A program made the position numbers and the translations under genes. From Puccinellia tenuiflora (lineage: Eukaryota > Streptophyta > Magnoliopsida > Poales > Poaceae), in contig QRDG01000532.1 in NCBI GenBank assembly GCA_012064385.1, positions 872,965 to 936,964 on the forward strand: a stretch of 64,000 nucleotides of DNA, in the 5' to 3' direction. Under the pieces are notes generated by a model. The model was not told where the DNA came from. It searched no databases and saw nothing but the letters and a program-made list of their open reading frames with translations. Shown piece after piece: positions 1 to 12,500 of the stretch (within the stretch, counting starts at the first letter, position 1; every line of letters starts with the position of its first letter).

Positions 1-437
1 TATGGGTACATTTTTATACCCATGGGTAGTACCCATACCCTACCCGCCAACTCATGGGTAGGGCATGGGTACAGCCTTGTACCCGCGGGTATACCCATAT
101 CCTCCCCGTTTATTATGAATATGACCCCTACGCCATTGACTTGCTAGACATGACCATGAGTTTGTAATTTTCGAAGTTAGATAAGTGTCATGTATTCATC
201 TACTTATTATTGAGTTGAGATAGTTGTTTTTTTAATCAAATGTGGTACTTACGAATGTGACACTGAGAAAAATTTGTCTACTATTTGATCTACCCAACGG
301 GTACCCAATGAGTATAGATACCCGCCGGGCATAGGTACATTTTCATCCCACGGATAAGGGTATGGATACAATTTTATACCCATAAACTATATGGGTATGG
401 GTATGCTATTGCTCTACCCTGCCCATTGCCATCCTTA
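1..437. mobile_element. hAT-type miniature element, copy A (left end outside the window)
   Basis: The right terminal inverted repeat is at 425-437 (attgccatcctta) and is followed by aacaggtg, the same 8 bases that flank the complete copy at 38,316-38,816. The interior is rich in alternating GGGTA and TACCC words, as in many plant hAT ends, and has no transposase. The left end is cut off by the window start. Confidence 0.8.
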
Positions 438-916
438 AACAGGTGCATGTGAGGTCGGGTATAGAAGTGAATCTCACAAATTATGCTCTATGTACCAAAA
501 CCAGAGTGCAGATAGCATCCAAGTTCTCCAGAGTCGACCCCATATCAAATGTTTCTCTTATGTTGTTCTATGACTTCTTCGTCCAAAAAAAATCGATGCA
601 CAGGCTTGCAGAGCAAGGTTGCTTACAGAAAAGAAAAGAAAAACAGGAGATTGTCAAAGCAATGCGAGTTAATCTAAGCTTATCAAGAGAGATTCCTAGT
701 GTGCACATTCCTGCAACTTCAGATAATCGGAGTATCACAAACTAGAAACAGCCCACAAAATCAACAGGAGGACAAACAACATTCAATTAGGACATTCTAA
801 AACTTATATCAACAAGTGAAAACTAAATCACCCAGTAATGGTAAAAGTTGACCTGGAAATAGTCTCAAGGTAAATTACGTAGTACTAGATTAAAGTACCT
901 ACTAGCATAAGTAAAT
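438..916. other. 3' flank of the helicase pseudogene
   Basis: This AT-rich sequence lies between the hAT element and the stop codon of the minus-strand helicase copy. It may include the old 3' untranslated region. A 100-codon plus-strand open frame is present but looks like chance. Nothing else is recognised. Confidence 0.4.
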
Positions 917-3900
917 TTACAGTTCGGCCAAGATTTCTCTGGTTGGACCATCAAGCCCGGCGCTTGCTGAGACGCCAAGAGTTGGGCTCGTCTTGGTTGG
1001 GTCTGCACCCTTGTAGAACCTTGGCGCCAACTCCACCAACCATTTCGGGTCAACCACGGTGACATTCCTCATATACTCCTTCGTCTTTACAAGCTCGTGG
1101 TAAATGACCCAATCCGGCTGCCTCTGGAACAGCGTGCTGCTTGGGTCAATGTATACCAGCTGGTTTTCGACCAAGGTTCTGTATCCTTCCTGGGGATCCT
1201 TCCTGGCAGCATGGAAAAAGAAGCCGGCGGTGATTGCTTTCCTTATTTTCGTGAAGTTCTTCCCAGCAGCGATAACATCCAATTTATATCTGCAGAGACA
1301 GTGCCAAATATGTTAGGCAAGTTGTGGCAATATAATGGAAGATTGCTTGAACAGCAACAAGAATAACAATTCAATTAAACAAACACTAAAAGACTTCAAT
1401 TAACAGAGATCAACTCAGGAGAAAACTACATTGAATCAAGACAGAATAAAAAATGCTGCTGCATTAAGGAAAACAGATAGTGCATCGTCATAGCAGAGGC
1501 TTTCAATTCAGTTAATCAAGATTCAACTAGTTACCTCTCCATGACGGTGAGAAGCTGTTTCCTCACATCTTGTGCTCTCCTTAGTGATCTTGGCTCAACA
1601 AAATTCTCAAAGCACCAGGGCTCTGAAAAGTTCTTTGCCTTCCAAGCCTCATATACAGCAAGAAGAGTAAGATGATCTCCCTCCGGCTGGAAAAATTTAG
1701 CCCTTTTTTTATCAGCTAGACACTGTTTTTCTTTCGGCCTATAGAAAATATCCCCTGTTTGAATCAATGCTATGATAGTCAGTATTTCATCACTGCAGCC
1801 AAGGTCGACACTTAGCTAGTAGCATCTTTGAGAGAGGTGGATCCAGTGGGAATTCAGCCATTTCTCGACCCAGTTTGGTAAGAAGGGCTTTCTCATCAAG
1901 AGCGCCAAGGCTGTAAAGCTGTTCCATAGCAGAGATGAGCGCCAGAGGTGCTGGGGGGTCCAGGAAATCAAAGGATAGTAGGTCATTTATCCCCATTGCC
2001 TTCATATTAAGAACTGTAGATCCCAAATTGATCCTCTGAATTTCTGGAATCGTCGTGGGGGACATTTCATTGCGGTAAGCACTTTCAGTGTATAGACGAT
2101 AACATTTGCCAGGCCCAGTACGGCCAGCATGCCCTGCTCTTTGCTTCGCTGATGCTTGTGAGATCGGAGTGATGACCAACGAGTCAAGACCTTGTTTTGA
2201 ATTATAAACACTGATTTTGGCGAACCCAGGGTCGATGACATAAAATATGCCATCAATGGTCAAAGAAGCTTCAGCAATATTGGTGGCAAGGACCACCTTC
2301 CTCTTCCCTCGTGGAGATGGATCAAAGATCTTTGACTGCATTTCACTAGGAAGAGCGCTATACACAGGCAAAATTATAAGCTCAGGAACATCCTCTCCCA
2401 GCCCCTTCATCCTCTCATACAAACATTGACAGGCATGATCAATCTCCTCTTGTCCGGTCAAGAAAACAAGGATATCACCCTCCAGTTCTGTCAAGTGAAT
2501 CTGCAGCACAGTAATCAATGCAGCATCCAGGTAGTCAATTTCTGGTTGTTTGGTGTAGAGTATCTCCACTGGGAAGGCTCTTCCTGGAATTGTGAAGATG
2601 TTGCAGTTAAAGAAATACCGACAGAACTTTTCTGCATCAAGAGTAGCAGAAGTAACAATAAGCCTCATGTCAGATCTACGCTTAATAAGCTGCTTCAGCA
2701 AACCAAGGAGAACATCTGTGTGGATGGTCCTTTCATGCGCTTCATCAAGAATGACAACTGAATACTGGGAAAGGTTCTCATCAACTAAAATTTCATGCAG
2801 AAGCATATTATCGGTCATGTACTTTATCACTGTTTCTGGCCCAGTGCAATCCGCAAAACGACTGGCATAACCAACTTCCTCTCCCAGTTGACAACCAAAT
2901 TCTTCTGCCACTCTCTTTGCAACAGACATTGCAGCCACCCTACGAGGTTGAGTACAACCAATTTTACCCCCTGTGGTATAACCTGATTCGGCCAAATATT
3001 GTGTCACCTGTGTTGTCTTTCCAGAGCCAGTTTCCCCAGTAACAACCAAAACTTGATTATCATGCACAGCTTGGGTTAGCTCTTTCTTCAACTTGTATAT
3101 TGGAAGAGTTTGCCTCTGCTCTTGGATTGAAAGCTTTGACTTCTGCCCAAAAGTTAAAGCTTTTCCATAGGCTTCCTTGTTCCATTCTGGTATGTCATAA
3201 GCTGAAAGCTCAATACCTCTCAGCTCCTGTGCAAGGTGTTGCTCGTCTGTATCAGGCATTGCGTCTTCCCGTGGCCTCTTCAGTTCCTTGGGTATCGAGT
3301 CCAGCATTGCTCTGTGCTCCTGTTCTCGAACCTCATGCCGCTCTTTGATGAGGGCAGTCTGGAGAGCTGCTGCGTGACTTAATGAACCCTCTGAATTCTT
3401 GAATATCTTAACAGGTGACATGTCAACTGAGAATCTGCTCTGTCCCTGCAAGAACTCGGGTTCATTTTTGTTAAGCTCAATCACCAACTGCTCCTCTGCC
3501 CCTTCCTCCTGAGACAACATACCATCACCATCCTTGTCGAACAGTGGGTAATCCCTCGCATCAAGAACACCGGAAGCAGTTAGCTGTTTCGCCTCCAACC
3601 TCTCTGGTGAGCTCATCCGCTCGAGGGAACCCCGTGAGATGGGTGCAACCTCATCCTCCTCTGTAATCACAATCCCTGACAGATCCAATCTCCTGCCAGA
3701 CCCAACAGCACCAACAGTGGCAACAGATGGGTTAGTCCTCGGTGCATCCTCCACACCACGCTGCATTGGCAGGAGGTCATTTCCTATATCCTGATCGACA
3801 TCGCTCTCCCGATCACCCCCATCCCCCTCCCGGTCTCTATCGCGGCCATGGTCACGATCCTGTCCACGGTCGTCGCGGACCCGAGAGCCGTCGCGACCCC

Positions 3901-4285
3901 TAGGGGGAGCAGGGGCGGCCTCGGCGTCGCGCTCAAGCTCGAGGCGGAGATCTGGGTCGTCGGGACGGGAAAGCGTGTGGTACCTCGAGTTGCCGGCGTT
4001 GGACTGCGGGGAGGCGGAGCTAGGGTTCTGGGAGGGCGGCGGGAGGATGACGTGAATCGTCGTGAGGAGCGTGCGGACGAGGTGGTCAGGGAGGTCGGCG
4101 CCGTTGGCCTTGAGCCTGGCGTCGAAGTCGGCGACGGAGAGGGCCTTGCGGGCGAGCTCCGTGATGAACTCGGCCAGCACCTTGTTGCCGACGCCGATGT
4201 GCGTCTCCAGCTCCGAGCATACCTTGGATAGAAGCGTTAGATACTCCAACTGTTGGATCCCGTCGGAGCCCGCCGCCGGCGCCAT
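917..4285 (-). pseudogene. DEAH-box RNA helicase, PRP22/DEAH5-like, copy A, frameshifted
   Basis: The family (yeast Prp22, human DHX8, plant DEAH5) releases mRNA from the spliceosome. The first ATG is at 4285; the open frame extends upstream only to a GTG. Numbered from that ATG, motif I GETGSGKTTQ is near 417-426, DEAH at 514-517, SAT at 546-548 and motif VI near 715-722. An N-terminal LEYLTLLSKVC segment and an RD-rich stretch precede the core. The S1 RNA-binding domain expected after the RD-rich part is missing. Motif VI reads QRAGHAGR, with His replacing the usual Arg. An extra T near 1813 shifts the frame in the winged-helix/HA2 region. A GT-AG intron at 1290-1534 separates the last exon (917-1289), which carries the OB-fold region and a divergent short tail ending at TAA. 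Without the frameshift the product would be about 1,040 residues, shorter than plant DEAH5. Probably a decayed paralogue. Confidence 0.9.
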
Positions 4286-4521
4286 GGGTGATTGTGGATC
4301 TAGGGTTTGGTGGTCGGCCACGAAACGAATCGGGGGTGGATGGGTGGTAGCGACTGCGACTTCGGGTCGATTAGATTTATGACTTTAGTAGACCCCTTCC
4401 CTCAAAAAAAAAATGACCTAGACCCCAAATAAAGGTGGCTGGGCTAGCTTTCGGCCGGCCCAGTTCGGCTGCCTCCTTTTCGAAGATATGCCCAGTTCGG
4501 CTTTGGGTTGGGTTAATTGGA
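4286..4521 (-). promoter_or_regulatory. Upstream region of the helicase copy A
   Basis: This short stretch lies between the helicase ATG and the poly(A) end of the LINE fragment. No TATA box is obvious. Several GGCCCA/TGGGCT-like words occur near 4,438-4,500, which resemble the site II elements common in plant housekeeping promoters. The promoter role is inferred from position only. Confidence 0.3.
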
Positions 4522-4965
4522 TTTTTTTTTTTTTTGACAGCTCAAGCCTCATGGCATTTATTCAACAGGCTGGAGCTTTTCCGATTGCACAATCGCAATC
4601 AGAAAGCCAGAGATTGCATCATAGTTTCTTACAGGAAATGATAGTAAAGCTTCTTAGCTGTTAAGGGAGCTGCTTGGTTCATCAACCGGCTAGCATAAAG
4701 AAGCTGAAAACCCTGGAACCGACTCACTAGAGTCCTCATTTCAGATAGGATGAAAAAACTTGGTGTGCGTTCACCCTTCCTGGACTCCCACAAGTCCTTT
4801 ATATTTAAACAATCTGTCTCGATAGTCACCTTCCTGATACCCTTTTCTGCCGCAGCTTGGATAGCATCTCGGCATGCCAAGATCTCAAGCGATTCAGAAT
4901 CAACCACCCTATTAACATGTTGTTTGTTTATCTTGTTAGTCTTGCGAGTCATAGTGCATGTTTAG
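4522..4965 (-). mobile_element. LINE (or retrocopy) 3' end with RNase H fragment, copy A
   Basis: Read on the minus strand, this segment ends in an A run (T run at 4522-4535 on the plus strand) preceded by an AATAAA signal (plus strand 4557-4562). An open frame at 4629-4952 encodes an RNase H-like (RVT_3 type) segment with the pattern ESLEILACRDAI, then IETDC, then SRLMNQAA, as found at the C-terminus of plant non-LTR polyproteins. The upstream reverse transcriptase is absent, so the element is 5' truncated. The first residues of the frame probably come from flanking DNA. Copy B has the same fragment, so the insertion predates the duplication. Confidence 0.7.
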
Positions 4966-5082
4966 GTGCTTTGCTTGGTCCTGTTATCTTTTTATCTAGT
5001 CTTTTTTCTAATATGATAGCTAGGCTCAACTCACATGTTGATCTTTAATTTCTGTTGTGATGGGAATAATTTAATAAAGATA
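4966..5082. other. Flank between LINE end and CACTA element, copy A
   Basis: This short AT-rich sequence ends in ATA (5080-5082), the base triplet duplicated around the complete CACTA element of copy B. It may be part of the LTR whose end lies at 5,784-5,882. No gene is visible. Confidence 0.35.
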
Positions 5083-5783
5083 CACTACTACAAAAACAGT
5101 TACCCGTGGCGCACCAAAATATGCTACCCGTGGCGCAGGGGCCTGCGCCACTAACTACCACGCCACGGGTAGCATATTACCCGTGGCGCAGGGACTCGGT
5201 GCGCCATGACTAATCAGAAATACCCGTGGCGCACTCCCGATATGCGCCACGGCTAAGTTCCTCGAAAACCAAAAAAAAAAATCCCCGTGGGGATTCGTCT
5301 ACGCCGCTGCCCTGCTGCTGGCACAGGGTGGTCCGGCTGGGTCTCGTCCGCCGCGAACACGTAGTCGTCTATGGGGAGGAGGAGCTCCGCGTCGGGGGGG
5401 GCTTCATTCTTGACGGCGGCAGGGGGCTTCACGGAACCAGTACGACCGCCGCAGGGGCTTCGTCCTGCACGGCTCCGGGGCACTGCCTTCATCCTCGACG
5501 ACTCGGTTTCATGCTGGCCAGATTCACGACGACCGCCGCCGCGGGGGCTCCGTCCTCCGACGCCCGCATCCTCCACGAGACGGCCGCGCGCGGAGGCTTC
5601 GGTGCCGCGGACAGGGCGGCCGACGTGGGGGTGCCGACTTGGTCGCGCGAGGCGGACAGACGCGGGGGGCTTCGTCCTCGCCGAGCTCCGCCGGGACCGG
5701 TACCGGGGTCCGCCCTGCTTCGAGGTCGTGGTCGACCGGCGTCGTGTACCGACGGACCTCCAGATCGACCGCCACCGAGGAGC
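5083..5783. mobile_element. CACTA element left half, copy A (right half deleted)
   Basis: The element begins with the terminus cactactacaaaaacag at 5083 and is preceded by ATA. The first 170 bases carry inverted copies of the subterminal word acccgtggcgca/tgcgccacgggt, typical of CACTA ends. A GC-rich core follows and then stops abruptly at 5,782/5,784, where copy B continues for 2,558 more bases. No transposase is encoded, so the element was non-autonomous. Confidence 0.82.
5118..5178. repeat. Perfect 18-bp inverted repeat in the CACTA end
   Basis: The arms at 5118-5135 and 5161-5178 are exact reverse complements (aatatgctacccgtggcg and its complement) around a 25-base spacer that itself contains a smaller GC-rich hairpin. 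The equivalent in copy B is at about 43,497-43,557. It could form a stem in RNA, or be paired binding sites for a transposon protein. Confidence 0.75.
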
Positions 5784-5882
5784 ACGTTATGCTTGGTGGG
5801 CATCCTAGGATCGTTATTATGCGGATTTGGCGGGAACGCTCAAATCTACATAGTACCGATCCGGAGGGGGGGTGGCGTTACA
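5784..5882 (+). mobile_element. LTR 3' end remnant, copy A
   Basis: The last 99 bases of an LTR-like sequence end in ggggtggcgttaca at 5882. The matching sequence in copy B is about 1.2 kb long (45,582-46,816). No primer-binding site follows, so it is a solo LTR or a 3' LTR. The family is not identified. Confidence 0.45.
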
Positions 5883-6940
5883 ATTGTCAGGTGCACCGGT
5901 GAGCAGATACACAAACATGATGAAGTTGTAAGCATAAAGCAAGAAGGTGGCTTCCAGGTCAACCAAATATGCGCTTTTATCATTCTAGAAAGATGTTCAT
6001 GAACTAAATGAACTTCTTCAGACAATACACGTATAGCATAGTAGGAATGAAAAGAAATAAGAGAGGAAAACACCATAACCTGGTGTAGATAGTACAACAC
6101 TCCATCACCTCCAAGTAGTGTTGTGATGGTAATAGTAGAGAAATGATTAGTTCTAGGGAAAAAGGAATATTAACTTATGAATTTTTTGCCAACCTAATTA
6201 ACAGTAAAAAAGCAATTACCTCGGAATGAAAGTAACCAAAACCTCAAATTTCTGTGATAATGTTCTCATCAGAAGGACATGAGCAGTTCTGATCTCAAGG
6301 CTTTCTTCAGCAAGACAACAAAAGTGGCTCATATGCTTCTGCTAGGCGATCGTGTACAGGAGAAACATTTCATTTCAGGCAATCACCATTGTTGTAAATT
6401 AGATGGACTGCAGGATGGATGGTTAAGGAACAAATATTATAGTTTCCCTGCTTGCTGGTGATGGTTGTGCACAAAATTAAGTTGCACATATACATAGACA
6501 ATCTAATGACCATAAATAGATCCCACTAAAACCACAGACTTCATACCTCGTGAAAAATTATTGAATGTCTTGCCACATAACCAGTAACATTGGTCCTAAT
6601 CTCACCTTAATGCACAAACAAGAATTTTCTAGTTCATATGTCTATTTTACGGATGCATAATTAAGTGTGCATGTTTCAAAACCGAGTAGAGTAGCTCAAA
6701 AATCAAAGTACATCTCTCATAATTTTAATTTCAGTTGAGTTAACATTAACATTCCGATGCTTCATGACAAAATGTTTCATAATTCTTCCAAACTTTGTTC
6801 TAATTTATAACAAAAAGGTAGAGATAAAGAAAGGCAAGCGGTATATTGTTCTAATTTAGTTCTTGATGGACAAAATAAATAAATGCGAGAGTCTCTAGAT
6901 CTTGCATCTTGAATATTTGAGTTTGTAATTAAGGATATAG
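5883..6940. other. Unidentified AT-rich sequence, copy A
   Basis: About 1 kb with no convincing open frame, no terminal repeats and no recognised family. It is conserved in copy B at 46,817-47,872 with small indels only. It could be intronic, intergenic or decayed transposon DNA. Confidence 0.4.
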
Positions 6941-7076
6941 TGTCGTGGTGGTTAGCACGGCCCTACCCATTAGAGATGGGGAATTTGTGGGAACAAGCCG
7001 GTGATGGCGTTCCGGCGGGATTGGGCACAAGCACGGCAACAGCACGCGATGTACCCAGGTTCGGGGCCCTCGTGGT

Positions 7077-9512
7077 TGAAAGAACAAACTATGCCGAGAT
7101 GTTGCCTAGAGGTGGGTGAATAGGCGATTAACAGTTTTTCTATTTAAGGGCTTGATAATTGCGGAATAAAACTATGTGTTTAAATTAACAAATCAACAAC
7201 CTAAATTACTAGGTTTACCTATGTGCACCAACAACTTATGCTAAGCAAGGCAAGCAACAAGGTGATAACAAGATATAAACTTCAAGCACGAAGGCTATCA
7301 CAATGTAAATTGCATAAGTAAAAAGATCGGGTATAGAAATAACCGCGACACGCGGAGACGAGGATATATTCCCGAGTTCCTCCTTGTTAAGGGAGTACGT
7401 CTCGTTGGAGGGGTGTGAGCTCGCCACAAGAGGCCTACTCAAGATGCCACAAAGGCCTCACCCCTATTCTCCGATGAACCGCACCCAAGGGTTTGGTTCA
7501 CCTTCCACTATCGGAATCCTTCGAGGCGGATTCCGGAGCCCTTTTACAACTTGCTTGGGGCACACACCCACAACCCAATTAGGGGCTCCCAAATCGTGTT
7601 GAAACTTCACAACTCGAAGTCTTCGCGGCACCTCCAACCGTCTAGGGTACACAATGCACCCAAGAGCACAAGCTCTTGGGAACACAATGCACCCAAGAGT
7701 AACAAGCTTCTCAACCTTCAACTTCATGTACCACCATGGAGAGAGCAACCCGATGCAACAAATGCAAGAGGCAAGAACACACAAAGTGGTCAAGTCCTTC
7801 ACTCTCAAATTCCAACCAAGCAACAAATGCTTTGGGGGGAATAAGAGAGGAAGAACAAAGGGGATGAACACAAAGCAACCCCAAAATCTAGATCCCACAA
7901 GTTCCCCTCACTTAGAGGAGATTTTGATTGGAGGAAGTGTAGATCTAGATCTCCTCTCTTGAATCCCTAAATTTGGGCAAGAATCATTGGAGGGATTGAG
8001 AGGAATCAAGCTCACAAGGTTAGCAACAATGGAGGAGAGAGGAAAACAAGTGAGCAAAGTGAGCAGCCAGCTCTTGGGGAAGAAGGAGGCTATTTATAGC
8101 CTCCCCCAAAAACTAGCCGTTGGAGCCTCCGCAGACCAGATACTCCGGTCTAAGTGCACCGGAGACTCCGGCCTGAGCCGGAGATTCCGACCAGGCTCCG
8201 GCCTTCTTCCGGACTGGCACCTGAGACGCACCACATAAGAGACAAAGCGGGAGGGCCGGAGATTCCTATCTCGAGGGGCCGGATACTCCGGCATGCCGGA
8301 GACTCCGCAGCCCCACGGAGACTCTGTCGATGAAGCAGACAAGGCCGGAGATTCTGGGTCCTTTGGGCCGGAGACTCCGGTGGGACCAGAGACTCCGGAC
8401 CATCTCCGGTGTACCTCCGGGCACACAACAGGGGCGTACCACACTTTGGCATAAAACAGCGAAAAACACGGGATCGGAGATTCTGGGTCCTTTGGGGCGG
8501 AGACTCCGGGGTGACCGAAGACTCCGGACCATCTCCGGGCCAGATCCAAACAGTGAAATCAGAATCCCATAACTTTTGCAAATGAACTCCATTTTCGATA
8601 ATCTTGGACTCGTTGGAGTCATCACATCGAACACAACAAGATTATTTAGAGAAACATCATAGTCCAACAAGATATTATAAAAACAAATGGGGAAAGTTAA
8701 AAACTCTTTTTCGCAAACCAGAAATGAAATAACTTTTGCAAATGAAGTCCAAATGAGATGACACCAATTTTGTTGAAAAGAGGACGACAAATGCAACCTT
8801 TGAAAATGGCAAACAAGCAATGGAGATTTTACAAAGAAATGGAAGAGATAAATCATCCGTATGGATGAACCGGCAAAATCTCCAATACCGAAACCGCAAA
8901 AGAAGACGCATATGAAAACCGTTTTCGGTGAACTTAGCCTTGTCATGACGAGCACGACAAGTACCAAGACCACACCACGATAAGAGACAGATAAGAACCA
9001 ATAAAGATGATTGCATGGATGCAAAGGTTTGTGCTCTCTACGATGATACGATCACGATACTCGGTCGAGAGCCCCTCTTGATAGTACGGCTAACTATCCT
9101 ATAATCCGGTCTCTCAACTAACATCATGAGACCGGTAAAATAGAAACCCTATCAAGATCATACCTTTTGCCTTGCGCATTAATCCACTTGAGGTCGATGA
9201 TGACGATCTTCATCTCCTCAAGACGCACCACCTTCCTCGATTGCGCTTCGGTGAAGATTCACATGTTGCTCCCCCATACACCAAGATGGGAGAAGCACCT
9301 CTTTGGCATATCTTCACTTGGACTTGAGTGTTGATCAATACGCACTTAGCCTTGATCAACACATACTTTTCTTCCCTTAGCCTTGACTCCAACAAAAGGA
9401 GATCAAGCAACGCAAATGGACACTCCTACACATATAGCTTAATACAAACATTAGTCCATAGAAATTGTCATTAATTAACAAAACCACACATGGGGGCAAC
9501 CATGCACTTTCA
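7077..9512 (-). repeat. Copia left LTR (3' LTR in element orientation)
   Basis: This 2,436-bp terminal repeat matches 15202-17721. It begins with tgaaagaacaaactatgcc and ends with catgcactttca. It carries the TATA box and palindrome cluster described for the right LTR. Confidence 0.93.
8091..8560 (-). promoter_or_regulatory. LTR promoter: TATA box plus array of ccggagactccgg palindromes (left LTR)
   Basis: On the minus strand ctataaata (8091-8099) sits inside a 20-bp palindrome. Upstream of it in that orientation, 8,120-8,560 holds around a dozen exact or near copies of the 13-bp palindrome ccggagactccgg. The arrangement suggests a U3 enhancer or a set of methylatable binding sites. Function is inferred. 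Confidence 0.6.
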
Positions 9513-12500
9513 ATCTCCCCCATTTTGGTAATTGATGACAATCCCTTTTAAGAGGGTTTATATAATGAATAAAGCAACCTTGCAAGACAAACAAGCAAGG
9601 ATGCAAAGCGCATTAAAGGCAAATGCAACAAAAGCATAAAACCCAAATTCCCTTAAACCCTCTAAACTTCTCCCCCATTGGCATCGATTGCCGAAATGGG
9701 AAGAAAAATTTAGAGAGCCAATATAATATGAGTTCCTCCATAAAGTGTGCATTTCTAAAGATGTGAGTGGAATCAAATGCACATATCCATTGACGAATAA
9801 TAAGAGGAAATCAAACTATATTGAGGATCCAAAGATTGCAAAAGGATGAGATCATTCGAAACATCTCCACAAAGGAGATAGGCAATCAAAAAGATCCAAA
9901 GCGAGTGTTCTAAATAAAAATGGAGAGCTCCCCAATGTTCATGCACTATTGAGGAGTGCGCACAAAAATGGAATCCTTGCTCCCCCAAAATCATCTAGAA
10001 CACGCAACAAGTGCAAGAGTGCATAAAGCAAAAGCAAATCATAGCACTTGCACCAAAGATATGGTTGAGCCAAACGGAGATACCAATTTTTGAAGATTCA
10101 ACATATGATAGGCCCAACCGAGATAAAAAGAAGATCTTTAAAGGGGTATGTTCACAAGCTTAGGGATACCAATTGGAAACTAAAACCAATTGAAAATGCC
10201 AAAAGCTAGTGAGAGCATTTAGCCAATAAATTCAACATGTACTTACCATGGTAAGCATGAAGTAAAGATCCTCAACAAATACATGAGTGTGCAAAGATAC
10301 CAATAAACAAAGAGACAAGCACTCATGAGATAAAATTGGAGCCACCAAAGAATTATAGATAAAAACAAGGTAGCTCAAAAGAAATAGGATACCAACTAAA
10401 AGGTGACCTCTCTCATATGTATAGGTTTCTAAGTAGACAAATCGTTGATGATATACATCCACAAAGAAACTTGTACATATGAGATGGTTGAAGAAGGAGA
10501 GATCAAGGTATCCAAAGGGAAGTCATGAATATACGAAAGATATTATTGCTTAAACGCATAGCACATAGCTCAAATTTATCTCATTGTATATAAATAAACT
10601 TCAAAAATATCAAAGACATCACACATATCACTAAGGGAACAAGAGATAGTAGAGATGCTTTAAGGTAGGCAACAAGTATCACAAAGAAACAATATCAATT
10701 GAAGAAAAGGTTTTTGCAAATTCATCACACATATCACAAAGATATATTATGTGAAGGAAATAGGCCAAACCACAACAACTGCACATAAAAGCTTTCATGC
10801 CAAGAAGCAACCTACACAAGGTTGAGACTAGAAAAGTATGCATGAGGTGGATACTTGTTACCGAGATACATTGATGATGAAGAAGATGAGAGTTTGTTTA
10901 TCATCAAAGCTTGGCTCCAAAAATCACATGGTGAGAGCACCTTCCTTATGAATGAGGCAAGCATCCAATGCATCTCCATTGTATCTAAAACAAAATTAAA
11001 GCACAAAATGGTTCCCAAACTCATTGGATCCCACAGTAGTTAGATACACTACAATACATAGGAAACACTCCACATAAATATGTGCATATATATATATGAA
11101 ATTGAATTTCATGCACATCTTAGCCGATTTAGGATTCGGTGGAGTATTCCCTATATATTGGATCAAGAAAGACTATCATCCATAACATATATATACTAGT
11201 AAAAATGCATGCATAGACTTACGAGAACCAAGAGAGATACATTTGGACAAAACACCAAGTAAACCAAGAAGAGAGCACACCAAAGTGTGACACAAAATGG
11301 TTGTCCAAATTATATCAAAATCCAAGTCAACACATGATCTAGGACAAATCAAATCAACACATGAAGTAGATATCAAAGGAATCAAATCAACACAACAATA
11401 TTGATCAGATAAGACAAACCATGAAAATAAGATACCAATTAAAACAACAATATCAACTAGGAGAAAAGATAACCAAAGAGAGGATGATACTTTGACCGAA
11501 ATCAAGTAAAGTAAAATAAGGCAAAAAGGTATCAAGACTACCACAATAAATATCAAATTGTAACAAATATCTATGGAGGAGATATTAAATTCCAATTAAT
11601 ACACTTGAAGGTACCAAACATAAGATAAAGAATCAAATGCCAATTGAAATGATCAAAAATTGATAGATAGAATAGTGTTCTAATAAAAGGAATGCTCCCC
11701 AAGATTAATGCATTATCTTAGATATTTGCATTTGAATACAAAATGCACACACAAGGGATCATTACTCACCATATTTTATTTACAACACTAAACACTACCG
11801 ATTAAAAAATAGGATCCTTGCAAGAGGCAAAGAAGGCAATAAATAGGCAAATTAACGCAAGAGCCAATATGAAGATGATCTACACAACCCACCACAATTA
11901 CTAGTATCACTTGTCATGGACAAGGAGTATATAGAGATATTTCTCAGTGGTATAAAGGAATGATGTTCAAGACCAACTTCACAACATACAAGCATATGGC
12001 AAGAGATAAGAAATAAAACACCATATTTTGAAAAAGGTTTGTTGGTAGTTTCAACTATTCGAACCAACAGGCAAAGCCATGGTTAAAATAATATGAAACA
12101 AATGGTTTCTCAACTAATATATGGAAAAGCATATTAGAGAAAAACCACACCAAGCAAACTCACACAAACAGGAGCCAAAGGATAACCAAAAGGAAAATTG
12201 GAACTTGTTCGAGCAAACATGCCACATAGGAAGAGATAATTTATAATATCAAATCTTAGTGGCAAACCTCAAATGTTCACATTTTATGGATTGTAATATG
12301 CACATAGCTTATTACTCCCCCATAATGTGATAATTCATTTATTTTAAACAAGAGGCAAATAAGACCAACTAGAGAAATTAATGGACATTGTAGAAATTGA
12401 ATTTCTCATGAATATGACATACCACATAGTAACTAGATAATATTGAAATATCAATACTAGGTGGTGTGCCTCATGTACACACATTTTTAGGTTTGTGAGG

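Noticed and set aside
260..440. Telomere-like or satellite repeats (GGGTA/TACCC words)
   Set aside because: The words are irregular and lie within a 501-bp element bounded by hAT inverted repeats and an 8-bp duplication.
2247..4382. Plus-strand open frames opposite the helicase (and at 40,625-42,758)
   Set aside because: They are antisense shadows of a conserved coding sequence with no homology of their own.
8094..9024. 150-250-codon minus-strand frames in the Copia LTRs (also at 16,217-17,241 and 49,023-49,953)
   Set aside because: They run through the palindrome array and are not conserved as one frame between the LTR copies. LTRs of this type are non-coding.
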